64,000 nt of DNA from Xanthobacter flavus (GTDB lineage: Bacteria > Pseudomonadota > Alphaproteobacteria > Rhizobiales > Xanthobacteraceae): contig NZ_JAGGML010000001.1 of NCBI RefSeq assembly GCF_017875275.1, forward strand, positions 2,234,501-2,298,500, in the 5' to 3' direction. Position numbers and translations under genes: made by a program. The notes under the pieces were generated by a model, which saw only the letters and a list, made by a program, of their open reading frames with translations, did no database searches and was not told the DNA's origin. Position 1 is the stretch's first letter. The number at the start of each line of letters is the position of its first letter. This document shows positions 1 to 8,939 of this stretch, piece by piece.

Positions 1-814
1 TGTTGGTGATGAGCGTGAACAGGCGCAGGTTCTTGGAGAACGTATCCGCAAGGGCGAGGCCGGCGGTGCGGCGTACCTCCTCCTTGGTGTCCTGCATGAG
101 GTTCAGCGTGGGCTCGATGGCCAGTTCCTGCCCGTCCACGTTGAAGCGCAGGGAGGAGATCGTCTCGTCGAACAGCCGGCTCCAGGCGCTGCGCGAGGGG
201 CTCGACTTCTCGTGGAACAGCTGCTCGATCTTGTCGTCGAGCTGATAGGGCTTGTCCTTCCTCAGATCCTCGATCCACGGCCGGTAGTGGCCGAGCGCCG
301 GATCGGCCATGGCGGCTTCCAGTGCCGCGTCGTCGAGGCGGTTCAGCTCCAGCGTGAAGAACAGGAGATGGGTGGACGAATCGGTCAGCCGCTCCTGGAT
401 GTCGCCGTAGAATTTGGCGCGGGCCGGGTCCGAGGTGTCGCCGGCATAGACCAGGCTGCCATAGGAGGCGATGCGGCCGAGGAGGTCGTCCACCGCCTCA
501 TACCGCCTCACCGCCTCGGCAAGCGCCGCGCCGGCACCGGGCGCTGTGAGGATATCGGAGAGCTTGCCCTTGTAGGCGGCCTCGAAGGCCTTGCACTCGG
601 CATCGGCCTTGGTGATGTCGGCGGCCAGCTCCGGCGCGTCCATCCCGGCATAAAGGTCGGTGAGGTTCCATTCCGGCAGCGTCTCGGTGGCGGAGGCGGT
701 GGCTGCGGCGGTCTGGGCGGCGTGACGGGCGGCGGCAAAGGCGCTTTCGAAATCGTGCGAACGAACGGGCATCGCCGAAATGCGGGCAATGGCGTGCGGG
801 AGACTGTGCGGCAT
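1..814 (-). CDS. M3 family oligoendopeptidase (PepF-like), N-terminal part, truncated by window edge
   Basis: The minus-strand frame is open from an ATG at 814 down to base 2, giving about 271 residues without a stop; the rest lies outside the window. The stretch LPEWNLTDLYAG near residue 45 is typical of the start of the mature part of M3B oligoendopeptidase F proteins, which are cytoplasmic zinc peptidases of about 600 residues that degrade short peptides. The HExxH zinc motif belongs to the C-terminal half and cannot be checked here. A second in-frame ATG at 772 is an alternative start. The next gene (1032, plus) is divergent. The family call is good; the exact subfamily is inferred. Confidence 0.8.
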   Translation of the reverse strand, partial: MPHSLPHAIARISAMPVRSHDFESAFAAARHAAQTAAATASATETLPEWNLTDLYAGMDAPELAADITKADAECKAFEAAYKGKLSDILTAPGAGAALAEAVRRYEAVDDLLGRIASYGSLVYAGDTSDPARAKFYGDIQERLTDSSTHLLFFTLELNRLDDAALEAAMADPALGHYRPWIEDLRKDKPYQLDDKIEQLFHEKSSPSRSAWSRLFDETISSLRFNVDGQELAIEPTLNLMQDTKEEVRRTAGLALADTFSKNLRLFTLITN

Positions 815-1031
815 GGAACCTCCGGAAACGGCGGCGCGGTCCATTTCGGTCACACCGCTCCTTGCTTCGATCGTGGCGGACAAAATCGCCGCAATGGCTC
901 CGCGCCGCAAGCCGGGTCGAAGCGGGCGCCAGCGGCCGGCGTCGGAATGGGCTGAACTTGGGTCAGGGGTTCTTAACCATCACCGCCCAATGTCGGGGAC
1001 GAATCCCCCGTACCGAGTCGCCCGCCACTCC

Positions 1032-1757
1032 ATGTCTTCTTCCCTCCTCATCGTCGAAGACGATTCCGAAGAGGCGCGCCGCCTCGAACAGGCGCTCACC
1101 CGAATGGGTTACCGCTGCACCGTCGCGCAAGACGGCGACACGGCCCTTGCCCTGCTTGCGGCGGAGCGATTCGACGCGGTGCTGCTCGATCTGGTGCTGC
1201 CCGGGCTTGATGGCATGGGCGTCCTCTCCGCCCTGACGGCGGCGGGGGACGAGACCCCTGTCGTCGTTCAGGTGACCTCCGCCGGCCTGGACGCCGCCGG
1301 CGGCGCCATCCGGGCGGGCGCCCGCGATTTCGTGGTGAAGCCGGCCGGCGCGCTGCGCCTGGAAGTGGCGCTCACCAATGCCATCGCCCTCGGCCGGGCC
1401 TCAGGCGGGAGCCGCCCGGTGGTCCGGCAGGCGGGTGCGGTCGCAACTCCGGATAATGTGATCGCGTTTCCGTCCCACGCGGCCCAGGCGCGCGCCGCCG
1501 GTGCTGCGGATGCGGCCATCGGCGCCACCTTTGCCCATCTGGATGCGTCCGGCCATGCCCGCAGGCTGGACCAGATCGAGGCGGAAGCCATCCGTTTCGC
1601 TTGCCATCTCTACGGCGGGCGAATGGCGGAGGTGGCGCGGCGCCTCGGCATCGGCCGCTCGACGCTTTACCGCAAGCTCGCGGAGCTCGACGGCGCAGAG
1701 GTAGAGACCAACCACCAACTGGAACCGTCAGCGGCGCAATTTGTTGCTGCCGAGTGA
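1032..1757 (+). CDS. Response regulator with receiver and Fis-type HTH domain
   Basis: 241 residues. The receiver domain covers about residues 4-120: acidic pair D10/D11, phosphoacceptor D53 in LLDLVLPG, T82 and K103 are all present, so it should be phosphorylatable. The C-terminal part, about 183-220, is a Fis-type helix-turn-helix (RMAEVARRLGIGRSTLYRKL) like that at the end of NtrC-family regulators, but there is no sigma-54 AAA+ domain between the two; the linker is alanine-rich. The frame stays open upstream to 780, but the receiver begins at this ATG. No kinase gene is adjacent. It ends 96 bp before the L,D-transpeptidase gene on the same strand, a possible but unproven target. Confidence 0.85.
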   Translation: MSSSLLIVEDDSEEARRLEQALTRMGYRCTVAQDGDTALALLAAERFDAVLLDLVLPGLDGMGVLSALTAAGDETPVVVQVTSAGLDAAGGAIRAGARDFVVKPAGALRLEVALTNAIALGRASGGSRPVVRQAGAVATPDNVIAFPSHAAQARAAGAADAAIGATFAHLDASGHARRLDQIEAEAIRFACHLYGGRMAEVARRLGIGRSTLYRKLAELDGAEVETNHQLEPSAAQFVAAE

Positions 1758-1853
1758 CAAGGCACCACAAACCCGGCATTCGCCCAAGCTTGTGAGTTGA
1801 TTGGCGCCGTCCGGCACGGCACCAACACAAGAAGTGGAGGCGAGGAGAGCATC

Positions 1854-3857
1854 ATGGGCATCGCACAGCGTGAGGTTAGCGTCGCGGGCACGTTGTGCCG
1901 GCTGATGAGCGCTGGCCTGGTGGGGCTCTCCCTCGGCATCGCTCCGGCGGTCGCCTCGCCGAACGGCGTTCCCGTGACCGCCAATGCGGGCATGGGCACG
2001 GGTGACGTCGGCCCCGGTGATGCCGCACCCTCGTCCGCCCGCGCCACGGGCGGCATCGATGGTGCCGGCAATTCCGCCGCCCCGCTCACCACGCCCCTGC
2101 CGCCCGCCGCCGCACCGGCTTACGCGCCCGCAGTCACGCCCCGCGCTTCCGCGCCCTCGACGGTGGCGTCCCCGGTTCGGGGCGGCGTCGATTCCGCCGG
2201 CGATGGTGCCGCGCCGGCCGCGGTCCAGGTCAATCCGACCCCCGCCCAGCCGGCTCCGGCCCAGACTGCGACGCCTGCTCCCGCGACGCCTGCCCCCGCC
2301 ACTCCTCCCTCCGTGTCCCAGCCGGTGGTGGCCGCCGATCCGCTCGCGCCCGTGGGCGAGGCCATCGCCGCGCTGATCGCCACGCCCGAGGCCGTCACCA
2401 CCTCCAAGAAGGAGCAGGAGGCGCTGGCGGCGTTCTACGGCGCCCGCCAGAACATGCCGGTGTTCGTCTCCGACACCGGGCTCGACGTGCGCGGCAAGGC
2501 GGTCATCGCCCGCCTCGACGCGGCCGGAGAGGACGGGCTCGATCCCTCCGATTATCAGGTTCCGCTGCCCAAGCGGGGCGCCACCGCCGCCGATCTCGCC
2601 CGCACCGAGCTGAAGATCGCGGTCGCGGCCATGACCTATGCCCGCCATGCGCAGGCCGGCCGCTTCGATCCCGGCCGGATCTCCTCGCTGGTCACGCCGG
2701 TGCGCGACATTCCCGACCCGACCGCAGCCCTGACCAAGGTCGCCTATGCGCCCGACGCCAACGCGGCCCTCGCCGCCTTCAACCCGCCCCATGCCGGCTA
2801 CAAGGCGCTGAAGGCGCAGCTTGCCAGGGCCAACGGCAGCGCGCCCACCATCCCCGCCATTCCGCCCGGCCCGCAGGTGAAGCCCGGCGCCAGCGATCCG
2901 CGCATGCCCACCCTGCGCGCCCGCCTTGGCGTGACCGAGCGTCCGGGCAACGATCTTGTCTACGATCCGACGCTGGTGGATGCGGTGAAGGCGTTCCAGG
3001 AGTCGGCGAAGATCAAGCCCACCGGCATCATCGGACCGCAGACCCTGGCCGCGCTCAACGTGGGCGCCACCGGCGGCGGCGGCAGCCTGCGCAACGATGT
3101 CATCGCCAATATGGAGCGCTGGCGCTGGCTGCCGCGCGACCTCGGCGAAAAGAACGTGATGGTGAACATCCCCGAGTTCATGGTGCGCATCAACCAGGAC
3201 GGCCGGGTGATCCACGAAACCCGCGTGGTGGTGGGCAAGCCGGAAACGCCGACGCCGCTCCTCACCCGCGAGATGCAGTACATCGTGGTCAATCCGGCCT
3301 GGAACATCCCGCCGAGCATTGCCCGCAACGAGATGATGCCGCTGCTGCGCAGCGACCCCGGCGCCCTGGCCCGCCGCGGCATCCAGGTGGTGCGCAACGG
3401 TTCGGGCGGCTATTCGTTCCGGCAGGATCCGGGCGAGCGGAACGCTTTGGGGCGCATCAAGTTCATGTTCCCCAACGACCACTCGGTCTACCTGCACGAC
3501 ACGCCGTCCAAGGCGCTGTTCCAGAACGACCGCCGCGCCTACAGCCACGGCTGCGTGCGCGTTTACGAGCCGCTCAAGTTCGGCGAGGTCATCTTCGACA
3601 TGGGCCTGCCGGGCGACACCTGGAGCGAGCAGCGCATCGCCAAGATGTTCGGCGGCTCGGAGCGCTACATCAATCTGAAGCAGCGCTTCCCGGTCCACAT
3701 CGTCTATTTCAATGCCTTCGTGGACGGCTCCGGGCGCCTCGTGATGCGCGAGGATCTCTACGGCATCAACGCCGCGACCAAGACGTTCCTCGGGCTCGAC
3801 GGCAAGCAGCGAATCGCCGACAGCGCGACGCCCAAGACCGCGCCCCGCGCGCGCTGA
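1854..3857 (+). CDS. L,D-transpeptidase (YcbB/LdtD-like) with peptidoglycan-binding domain
   Basis: 667 residues, exported to the periplasm, where such enzymes form 3-3 peptidoglycan crosslinks or attach proteins to peptidoglycan. Visible parts: a signal peptide within about residues 1-35; a long Ala/Pro/Thr-rich low-complexity segment at about 40-170; a YcbB-type scaffold region; a PG_binding_1 repeat at about 354-402 (FQ...IKPTGIIGPQTLAALN); and a YkuD catalytic domain at about 435-600 with the signature SHGCVRV, catalytic Cys567 and His565. The start ATG has a GAGGAGA ribosome-binding site 5 bp upstream; the frame is open further upstream without a comparable signal. It is followed by an intrinsic terminator and then by a second cell-wall gene. 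Confidence 0.92.
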   Translation: MGIAQREVSVAGTLCRLMSAGLVGLSLGIAPAVASPNGVPVTANAGMGTGDVGPGDAAPSSARATGGIDGAGNSAAPLTTPLPPAAAPAYAPAVTPRASAPSTVASPVRGGVDSAGDGAAPAAVQVNPTPAQPAPAQTATPAPATPAPATPPSVSQPVVAADPLAPVGEAIAALIATPEAVTTSKKEQEALAAFYGARQNMPVFVSDTGLDVRGKAVIARLDAAGEDGLDPSDYQVPLPKRGATAADLARTELKIAVAAMTYARHAQAGRFDPGRISSLVTPVRDIPDPTAALTKVAYAPDANAALAAFNPPHAGYKALKAQLARANGSAPTIPAIPPGPQVKPGASDPRMPTLRARLGVTERPGNDLVYDPTLVDAVKAFQESAKIKPTGIIGPQTLAALNVGATGGGGSLRNDVIANMERWRWLPRDLGEKNVMVNIPEFMVRINQDGRVIHETRVVVGKPETPTPLLTREMQYIVVNPAWNIPPSIARNEMMPLLRSDPGALARRGIQVVRNGSGGYSFRQDPGERNALGRIKFMFPNDHSVYLHDTPSKALFQNDRRAYSHGCVRVYEPLKFGEVIFDMGLPGDTWSEQRIAKMFGGSERYINLKQRFPVHIVYFNAFVDGSGRLVMREDLYGINAATKTFLGLDGKQRIADSATPKTAPRAR

Positions 3858-3882
3858 ACGCGCTGGGAACGCAACCGACCGT

Positions 3883-3914
3883 AAAGGCCCGCTCCGGCGG
3901 GCCTTTCTTTTTTA
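3883..3914 (+). terminator. Rho-independent terminator after the L,D-transpeptidase gene
   Basis: Perfect 10-bp stem AAAGGCCCGC (3883-3892) / GCGGGCCTTT (3897-3906), a 4-nt loop, then a C and a run of six T. It lies 25 bp past the stop codon. Confidence 0.93.
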
Positions 3915-4223
3915 TCAATGCGTTAACTCGGCCACCCGCCACGGTTCCGCGACAACCTGCCGCGATTTTGTCGGAAAAGTCAGCGCTACTGCCCCTTGCC
4001 TGATGCGCCACGGCCACAGCCCCAGGTCAGGCTTGGCACGTTTTCGCCATACTCCGCCGCTACTCACGGGACCGTGACCGAAGGCGAGGCCCGCTGCCCT
4101 CTTCGGCGCGCTGGGGGAGCCGGGTGTCAACGCACCCTTAACCGAACCCGACAAGACTCTGTCTCCATCGCTTCGCGGCAACAGTCGCGAAGCCCTTGAA
4201 ATCTGAGCCTCGGGTTCGAGACA
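3915..4223. other. Intergenic region between the L,D-transpeptidase and DUF882 genes
   Basis: About 310 bp after the terminator with no convincing gene; frames here have no family features. It must hold the promoter of the downstream DUF882 gene. An imperfect stem, TTCCGCGACAA near 3942 against TTGTCGGAA near 3966, could form a hairpin. I see no clear -35/-10 pair. Confidence 0.5.
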
Positions 4224-5756
4224 TTGGCCATCCGCACCACGCCTGCAACCGCCCGCCCCCCGCGCCGCTGCCGCGGCCCTCGCGGTCGGTCCGCCTTTCA
4301 GGCGTTCCTCCCGGCCCTCGCCATGGCGGGAAGTCTCGTCCTCGCCGGCACCACTTCGCTGCAGAATGCGGTCGCCAACGGCGACACCCGCACCATCACC
4401 CTGCACCACACCCATTCCGGCGAAAACGGCAGCTTCACCTTCAAGAAGGACGGCCGCTACGACCCGGCGGTTCTCGCCCAGCTGAACCATTTCCTGCGTG
4501 ACTGGCGCAACCAGAAGTCGACGCAGATGGACCCCCAGCTGTTCGACATCGTCTGGGAAGTCTACCGGGAGGTGGACGCCACCGCGCCGATCCAGATCGT
4601 CTCGTCTTACCGGTCGCCGGAAACCAACTCCATGCTGCGCTCCCGCTCCAGCGGCGTGGCGAAGTTCTCCCAGCACATGCTGGGCAAGGCGATGGACTTC
4701 TACATTCCCGGCGTGAACCTCACCGATCTGCGCGTCGCGGGCCTCAGGCTCCAGCGTGGGGGCGTCGGCTTCTATCCCACCTCCGGCTCCCCCTTCGTCC
4801 ATATGGACACCGGCAGCGTGCGCCACTGGCCGCGCATGAGCCACGACCAGCTCGCCCGCGTCTTCCCGGACGGCAAGACCGTGCATGTGCCCACCGACGG
4901 GCGCCCGCTGGCGAAGTATGACGTGGCTCTGGCCGAGCTCCAGGCGCGCGGCTCCAAGCCCGGCGTGGGCGTCGCAAGCGGCGGCAAGAGCAAGAACTTC
5001 TTCGCCAGCCTGTTCGGCAAGAAGGATGCGGAGGACGACGAGGGCGGCGAAGCCCCGGCCGCGGCCTCCTCAACGGTGGCCTCCGCCGAAGACAGCGCAC
5101 CCCGCGAGACGCCCGCCGCCGCGCCGGCCCGCGCGGTCCGCATGGCGTCCACCACCATGCCGATTCCCCCGACCCGTCCGGCGGAGATCGTCGCCGGTGC
5201 CATGGTCAGCGCCCAGGCGACGCGCAACGGCTTCCTCGCCCCGCTGCCCCTCCCGCGCCCGGCGGAGGCCGATCGCGGGACGCGCACCGCCAGCCTCGGC
5301 GCGGCGCCCGTGCCGCTGCCCTCGGTCATCACGCGCGGAACGGACGGAGAGACGGGGCCGGTTCTCGGCTACGCCTCGGCTGGTTCGATGATGGATCAGC
5401 GCATGCCGCTCACCGGCGGCTTCATGGCCGGGGCACACGGGCACACGGCCTCCGTCGCGACCGCGCCGGTGGCCGCAAGCGCCCCCTCTCCCGGACGGCA
5501 GCGCACCAAGCTGTCGGAAATCGCCTTCGGGCGCCTGTTCCTGTCGCCGAGCCTGTCCAACGAGCTCTACCTGCGCGTGCCGGAGATGCGGCAGCTGGCG
5601 ACCTTCATGGCGCCGCCGCGCGAGGTGGTGGCGACAGCCTTCTCGCGGGATGGCTCGTTCGGCCTCAAGGCCCGCTTCGCCGGCACCGCCGTGGCGGACC
5701 TGCCGACCTATGTGTTCCGTGCGCCGCAGGTGGCCTACAACACCTCGCGCATGTGA
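4224..5756 (+). CDS. DUF882 / M15-like murein peptidase (YcbK/MepK-like)
   Basis: 510 residues. The N-terminal half matches the DUF882 family, which belongs to the peptidase M15 (D-Ala-D-Ala carboxypeptidase/endopeptidase) fold; the E. coli relative MepK cleaves 3-3 peptide crosslinks. Zinc ligands are visible as H151 and D158 in SQHMLGKAMDFY and H193 in FVHMDTG. Residues 1-50 look like a signal or membrane anchor with a long basic start; the region after about 240 is low-complexity Ala/Pro-rich, with a conserved-looking tail at about 435-510. The listed start is a TTG; an in-frame ATG at 4323 would shorten the basic region. Its position next to an L,D-transpeptidase, which makes the 3-3 links such enzymes cut, supports a joint role in cell-wall remodelling. 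Confidence 0.85.
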   Translation: MAIRTTPATARPPRRCRGPRGRSAFQAFLPALAMAGSLVLAGTTSLQNAVANGDTRTITLHHTHSGENGSFTFKKDGRYDPAVLAQLNHFLRDWRNQKSTQMDPQLFDIVWEVYREVDATAPIQIVSSYRSPETNSMLRSRSSGVAKFSQHMLGKAMDFYIPGVNLTDLRVAGLRLQRGGVGFYPTSGSPFVHMDTGSVRHWPRMSHDQLARVFPDGKTVHVPTDGRPLAKYDVALAELQARGSKPGVGVASGGKSKNFFASLFGKKDAEDDEGGEAPAAASSTVASAEDSAPRETPAAAPARAVRMASTTMPIPPTRPAEIVAGAMVSAQATRNGFLAPLPLPRPAEADRGTRTASLGAAPVPLPSVITRGTDGETGPVLGYASAGSMMDQRMPLTGGFMAGAHGHTASVATAPVAASAPSPGRQRTKLSEIAFGRLFLSPSLSNELYLRVPEMRQLATFMAPPREVVATAFSRDGSFGLKARFAGTAVADLPTYVFRAPQVAYNTSRM

Positions 5757-5801
5757 GCGAGGGCGTGTGAGCGAGGCGAGCGGGGTTCCCGCCCGCCGCC
5801 G

Positions 5802-6131
5802 TCAGACGAAAATGCCGAGCGCCTGCATATAGAGATCCACGATGGCCTCGTGCTCCTTGCGCTCGTCCACATCCTCCTTGCGGATCTTCAGGATGGTGCG
5901 CAGCGCCTTCACGTCGAAGCCGTTGGCCTTGGCTTCGGCGAACACGTCCTTGATGTCGTCGGCAATGGCCTTCTTCTCCTCCTCGAGGCGCTCGATGCGC
6001 TCGATGAAGGACTTGAGCTGTTCCTTGGCAAAGCCCGCGGGGGAATCTGTCACGTCTTCCGCCACCTGGACGGTCTCCTTGGGTTCCGCCGCGCGTCCGT
6101 CGAGGCCATGCCGGGGCGGCGCGCGGGTCAA
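5802..6131 (-). CDS. gapR: DUF2312/UPF0335 protein, GapR-type nucleoid-associated protein
   Basis: 109 residues. From about residue 30 the protein matches the DUF2312 family: [20 protein letters not shown] followed by [20 protein letters not shown] and a DLYMQALG ending. The Caulobacter member GapR is an essential nucleoid protein that clamps overtwisted, AT-rich DNA ahead of moving polymerases and stimulates topoisomerases. The N-terminal 25-30 residues are poorly conserved in the family and the true start may be internal, for example a GTG just before VAEDVTDSP. The gene is convergent with DUF882 and divergent from the DMT exporter gene. Confidence 0.88.
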   Translation of the reverse strand: MTRAPPRHGLDGRAAEPKETVQVAEDVTDSPAGFAKEQLKSFIERIERLEEEKKAIADDIKDVFAEAKANGFDVKALRTILKIRKEDVDERKEHEAIVDLYMQALGIFV

Positions 6132-6266
6132 AGGGTGGAGCCGTCGCGGCTCCGGAGGGAAAGCTGATAGAGGCGGGCCGAACGGCGCGCGTCAAGGATG
6201 CGTCCCCGCTTTCCACCCTGTCCGCAATCCACAAGGGGGCCGCCCATCGCTGATGGAAGCACTTTC

Positions 6267-7190
6267 GTGAGCAAAGCCCCCACCCTGAGTATGGCCCTGG
6301 GTACCGTGGTGCTGACGATCGGGGCGCTGGCCATGGGCGCCTCCGTGCTGTTCGTGCGGCTCGCGGACGTGGGACCGTTCGCCAGCGCCTTCTGGCGGGT
6401 GGCGCTCGCCCTGCCGCCGCTGGCGCTCTGGGCCGCCCTCGCGGAGGGAGCGCGCGCCTTCCGGCCCGACCGGCTCTCGCTGCTTGCCGGCGCCTTCTTC
6501 GCCGGAGATCTCTTCTTCTGGCACCTCGCCATCCTCGGCACGACGGTCGCCAATGCCACGGTGCTCGCCACCACCTCCCCCTTGTGGATCACCGCCTTCG
6601 CCGTGCTGGTGCTGCGCCAGAAGGTCTCCCGTGCGGGCCTTATCGGCCTCGCGCTGTGCATCGCGGGCGCGCTGGCGCTCGTGGGACGATCCTGGCAGTT
6701 CGACCCGCAGCATCTGCCCGGTGACGCGGCGGGACTGGCGACGGCGGTGTTCTTCGCGGGCTATTTCCTCGCGGTGAGCCGGGCGCGCGCGGCGCGCGGT
6801 GCGGCGGCCATCACCTTCGTCTCCACTGCCACCACCGCGCTGCTCCTGCTGATGGTGGCGCTCGTCGCCGAGCCGACCCTCTGGCCGGCCAGCACCGGCG
6901 GCGCGGCGGCGCTGGTGGCGCTGGCGCTCGTCTCGCAGGTGGGCGGGCAGGGGCTGATGGCGGTGGGCCTCGCCGCCGTGCCGCCGGCCTTCGGTGCCCT
7001 CGTCTTCTTCCTGGAGGTCGCCTCCGCCGCCGTGCTCGGCGCCCTGCTATTGGACGAGCCGCTCACCGCGCTTCAGGCGGCGGGCGGCGCCTTGATCCTC
7101 GCCGGCATCGTGGTCGCCCGGCCCCGCGCGCGAAAGGCGCGCAGCGCGGTTCCCCCACCCGCCACCGGCTACCGGGAGGGCAGGCATTGA
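6267..7190 (+). CDS. EamA/DMT family transporter
   Basis: 307 residues made almost entirely of hydrophobic segments, consistent with ten transmembrane helices arranged as two EamA repeats. DMT-superfamily proteins of this kind export metabolites or amino acids across the inner membrane; the substrate cannot be read from the sequence. I chose the GTG at 6267 (VSKAPTLSMALG) because it has GGAA about 8 bp upstream and starts just before the first helix; the open frame extends to 6198 with non-membrane residues. The stop codon overlaps the TTG start of the DUF1036 gene, suggesting translational coupling. Confidence 0.85.
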   Translation: MSKAPTLSMALGTVVLTIGALAMGASVLFVRLADVGPFASAFWRVALALPPLALWAALAEGARAFRPDRLSLLAGAFFAGDLFFWHLAILGTTVANATVLATTSPLWITAFAVLVLRQKVSRAGLIGLALCIAGALALVGRSWQFDPQHLPGDAAGLATAVFFAGYFLAVSRARAARGAAAITFVSTATTALLLLMVALVAEPTLWPASTGGAAALVALALVSQVGGQGLMAVGLAAVPPAFGALVFFLEVASAAVLGALLLDEPLTALQAAGGALILAGIVVARPRARKARSAVPPPATGYREGRH

Positions 7191-7846
7191 CGCCCCGCCG
7201 CGCAGAGGGCACACAACAGCCCATCATGCCCTTCGCTGCCACGCTCTTCCGCTTCGACGGCATGCCCGAACCCTGCGCGTCCGGCATCCCAACTCCGGAG
7301 CGGCAGGCCCGCCGTTCGCCAAGAAGTCCTGCGCCAAGAAGTCCTGCGCCAAGACGCCGTTCGCCAAGACGCCTCGCGCTCCTCGTCGGCGCCACGCTCG
7401 CGCTCGGCATCGGCGCCACCCTCGTGCCGACCCCCGCTGCCGCCGAATTCCGGCTGTGCAACCGCACCCAGAGCCGGGTCGGCATCGCCCTCGGCTACAA
7501 GGAAGGCGACGCCTGGGCCACCGAAGGCTGGTGGAATGTCGCGGCCAACAGCTGCGAGACGCTGCTGCGCGGCGACCTCGCTGCCCGCTTCTATTACCTT
7601 TACGCGGTGGATTACGACCAGGGCGGCGAGTGGGCCGGCAAGGCCTACATGTGCACGCGGGAAAAGGAATTCACCATCAAGGGCGCCGAGGACTGCCTCG
7701 CGCGCGGCTTCGACCGCACCGGCTTCTTCGAAGTGGACACGCAGGAGCAGAAGTCCTGGACGGTTCAGCTCACGGAATCGAACCAGTCCAAGCAGAGCCA
7801 GGCCCCTGCCCCTCTGCCGCCGCCGGTGCCCCGCGCGAAGCCCTGA
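7187..7846 (+). CDS. DUF1036 secreted protein
   Basis: 219 residues if started at the TTG that overlaps the DMT stop codon (TTGA) and has GGGAGGG at a good distance upstream; ATG codons at 7226 and 7262 are alternatives. A very basic, Ser/Pro/Arg-rich start of about 60 residues precedes a hydrophobic signal core (LALLVGATLALGIGATL) ending in PTPAAA. The mature part from EFRLCNRTQSRVGIALGY to about residue 195 matches DUF1036, a small periplasmic family of unknown function with conserved Trp, Cys and aromatic residues (GWWNV, YLYAVD). The basic leader is encoded by a four-unit 15-bp repeat. The C-terminal 20 residues are Gln/Pro-rich. Confidence 0.8.
   Translation: MTPRRAEGTQQPIMPFAATLFRFDGMPEPCASGIPTPERQARRSPRSPAPRSPAPRRRSPRRLALLVGATLALGIGATLVPTPAAAEFRLCNRTQSRVGIALGYKEGDAWATEGWWNVAANSCETLLRGDLAARFYYLYAVDYDQGGEWAGKAYMCTREKEFTIKGAEDCLARGFDRTGFFEVDTQEQKSWTVQLTESNQSKQSQAPAPLPPPVPRAKP
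7317..7376 (+). repeat. Four tandem 15-bp units inside the DUF1036 leader
   Basis: Units start at 7317, 7332, 7347 and 7362. The first two are identical (CGCCAAGAAGTCCTG); the last two share CGCCAAGACGCC and differ at their ends. The period is a multiple of three, so copy-number changes keep the frame and only change the length of the basic Ser/Pro/Arg segment before the signal peptide core. Confidence 0.9.
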
Positions 7847-7852
7847 GACGGG

Positions 7853-8542
7853 TCAGATTCCGCGCCCCTCGACCTTGATGGTCAGCTGGCTCTCCAGCTC
7901 GCTGGCTCCATCGAGGCGCGGATTGACCGCCAGCGCCTGACGCACCGCCTGCAACGCGCGCTTGTCGTCACCGAGATCACGCATGATGAGGGCGAGGCCG
8001 TAGAGCATGGCGAAGTGGCGCGGCTCGCGCGCCAGCACCTCCCGCATGTCCGCGAGGGCCGCTCCGTAATCGTCGCGCAGGTAGAAGATGGTCGCCCGGC
8101 GGCTGAGCGCGCCGATATAGTCGGGCTCGATCTCGATCACCGAATCCAGGAGCTGCAGGGCGAGCTCCGTCTCCTTCGCCTCGGCCGCCGCAGCGGCGCG
8201 GGCCATCAGGAGGTCGGCGCTGGGGCTGCCGGAATCGCCGAAGATCTGGTCCAGCCGGTCGGCGATCATCTTGGCGCTGCGATCGTCGGGGGCGACCTTG
8301 AGGGCGGCGAACAGGCCTTCCACCTGGCTGCGCTTGTCGCGGGGCAGGCGCGGCCGCGCGGGAGCCGGATCGGACGGGGCGGCGGCCGGAGGGCCGGGCT
8401 GCGGCATGGCCTTGTCGCCGCGCAATTGCTGCGCCTGCGCGAGGCCGCCGAGCATCGCAAGGGATAGCGCGGCGGCGAGGCCGAGACGGGCGGCACGGAG
8501 CGTGCGGCTGGCGGAAGCGGAATGCATCGCACGAGACATCAT
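7853..8542 (-). CDS. Tetratricopeptide repeat protein, exported
   Basis: 229 residues from the ATG at 8542; the frame is open to 8593. A signal peptide is visible (basic start, LGLAAALSLAMLGGLAQA), followed by a Pro-rich linker and a set of TPR-like helices (ELALQLLDSVIEIEPDYIGALSRRA, ALADMREVLAREPRHFAMLYGLA, ALQAVRQALAVNP). TPR proteins are scaffolds for protein contacts; this one is probably periplasmic or lipid-independent at the membrane. It is convergent with the DUF1036 gene, with only 6 bp between the stops. No partner can be named. Confidence 0.82.
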   Translation of the reverse strand: MMSRAMHSASASRTLRAARLGLAAALSLAMLGGLAQAQQLRGDKAMPQPGPPAAAPSDPAPARPRLPRDKRSQVEGLFAALKVAPDDRSAKMIADRLDQIFGDSGSPSADLLMARAAAAAEAKETELALQLLDSVIEIEPDYIGALSRRATIFYLRDDYGAALADMREVLAREPRHFAMLYGLALIMRDLGDDKRALQAVRQALAVNPRLDGASELESQLTIKVEGRGI

Positions 8543-8668
8543 CGGCGAAGTGTCAGCCGCGACAGGGCGGCCGTCAACAGCCGCGCCGGCCACGGGGAGG
8601 CCCCGGGCCGGCGCGGCAGATCACATTTGCTCAAGAACCGACAGACCGGCCGAGGCCGGACGGGCTGA

Positions 8669-8794
8669 TCAGCCCTGGCGCGCCTTGTAGCGCTTCTGGG
8701 TCTTGTTGATGATGTAGACGCGGCCCTTGCGGCGCACGAGACGGTTCTCGCGGTGGCGGCCGAGCAGCGACTTCAGGGAATTGCGGATCTTCAT
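8669..8794 (-). CDS. rpmJ: 50S ribosomal protein L36 (Cys-less form)
   Basis: 41 residues, [18 protein letters not shown] to KRYKARQG, a complete match to the longer L36 type found in alphaproteobacteria. It lacks the four zinc-binding residues (C-x2-C-xn-C-xn-H) of classical L36, so it is the zinc-independent form. The frame extends upstream to 8911, but the start is fixed by the family. It stands alone, away from the main ribosomal protein operons, which is usual for this form. Confidence 0.96.
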   Translation of the reverse strand: MKIRNSLKSLLGRHRENRLVRRKGRVYIINKTQKRYKARQG

Positions 8795-8939
8795 GACAAA
8801 CTCGCTCGTGTCGAAATTCGGGGCCGACCGCGGCGCGCTTGCCGCGCGGCCTATCGACACCGGGAATTGCATCGGAGCCGGCGTGATAAGGGGCCGGAAC
8901 CGCGATGTCAATGCGAGCAGCGGATTCCCGCCCCGCCCC

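Noticed and set aside
1728-3698. Long minus-strand open frame (656 codons) opposite the L,D-transpeptidase gene
   Set aside because: It mirrors the coding strand, is rich in His, Arg and Gly, and has no domain; the plus strand holds a complete YkuD enzyme.
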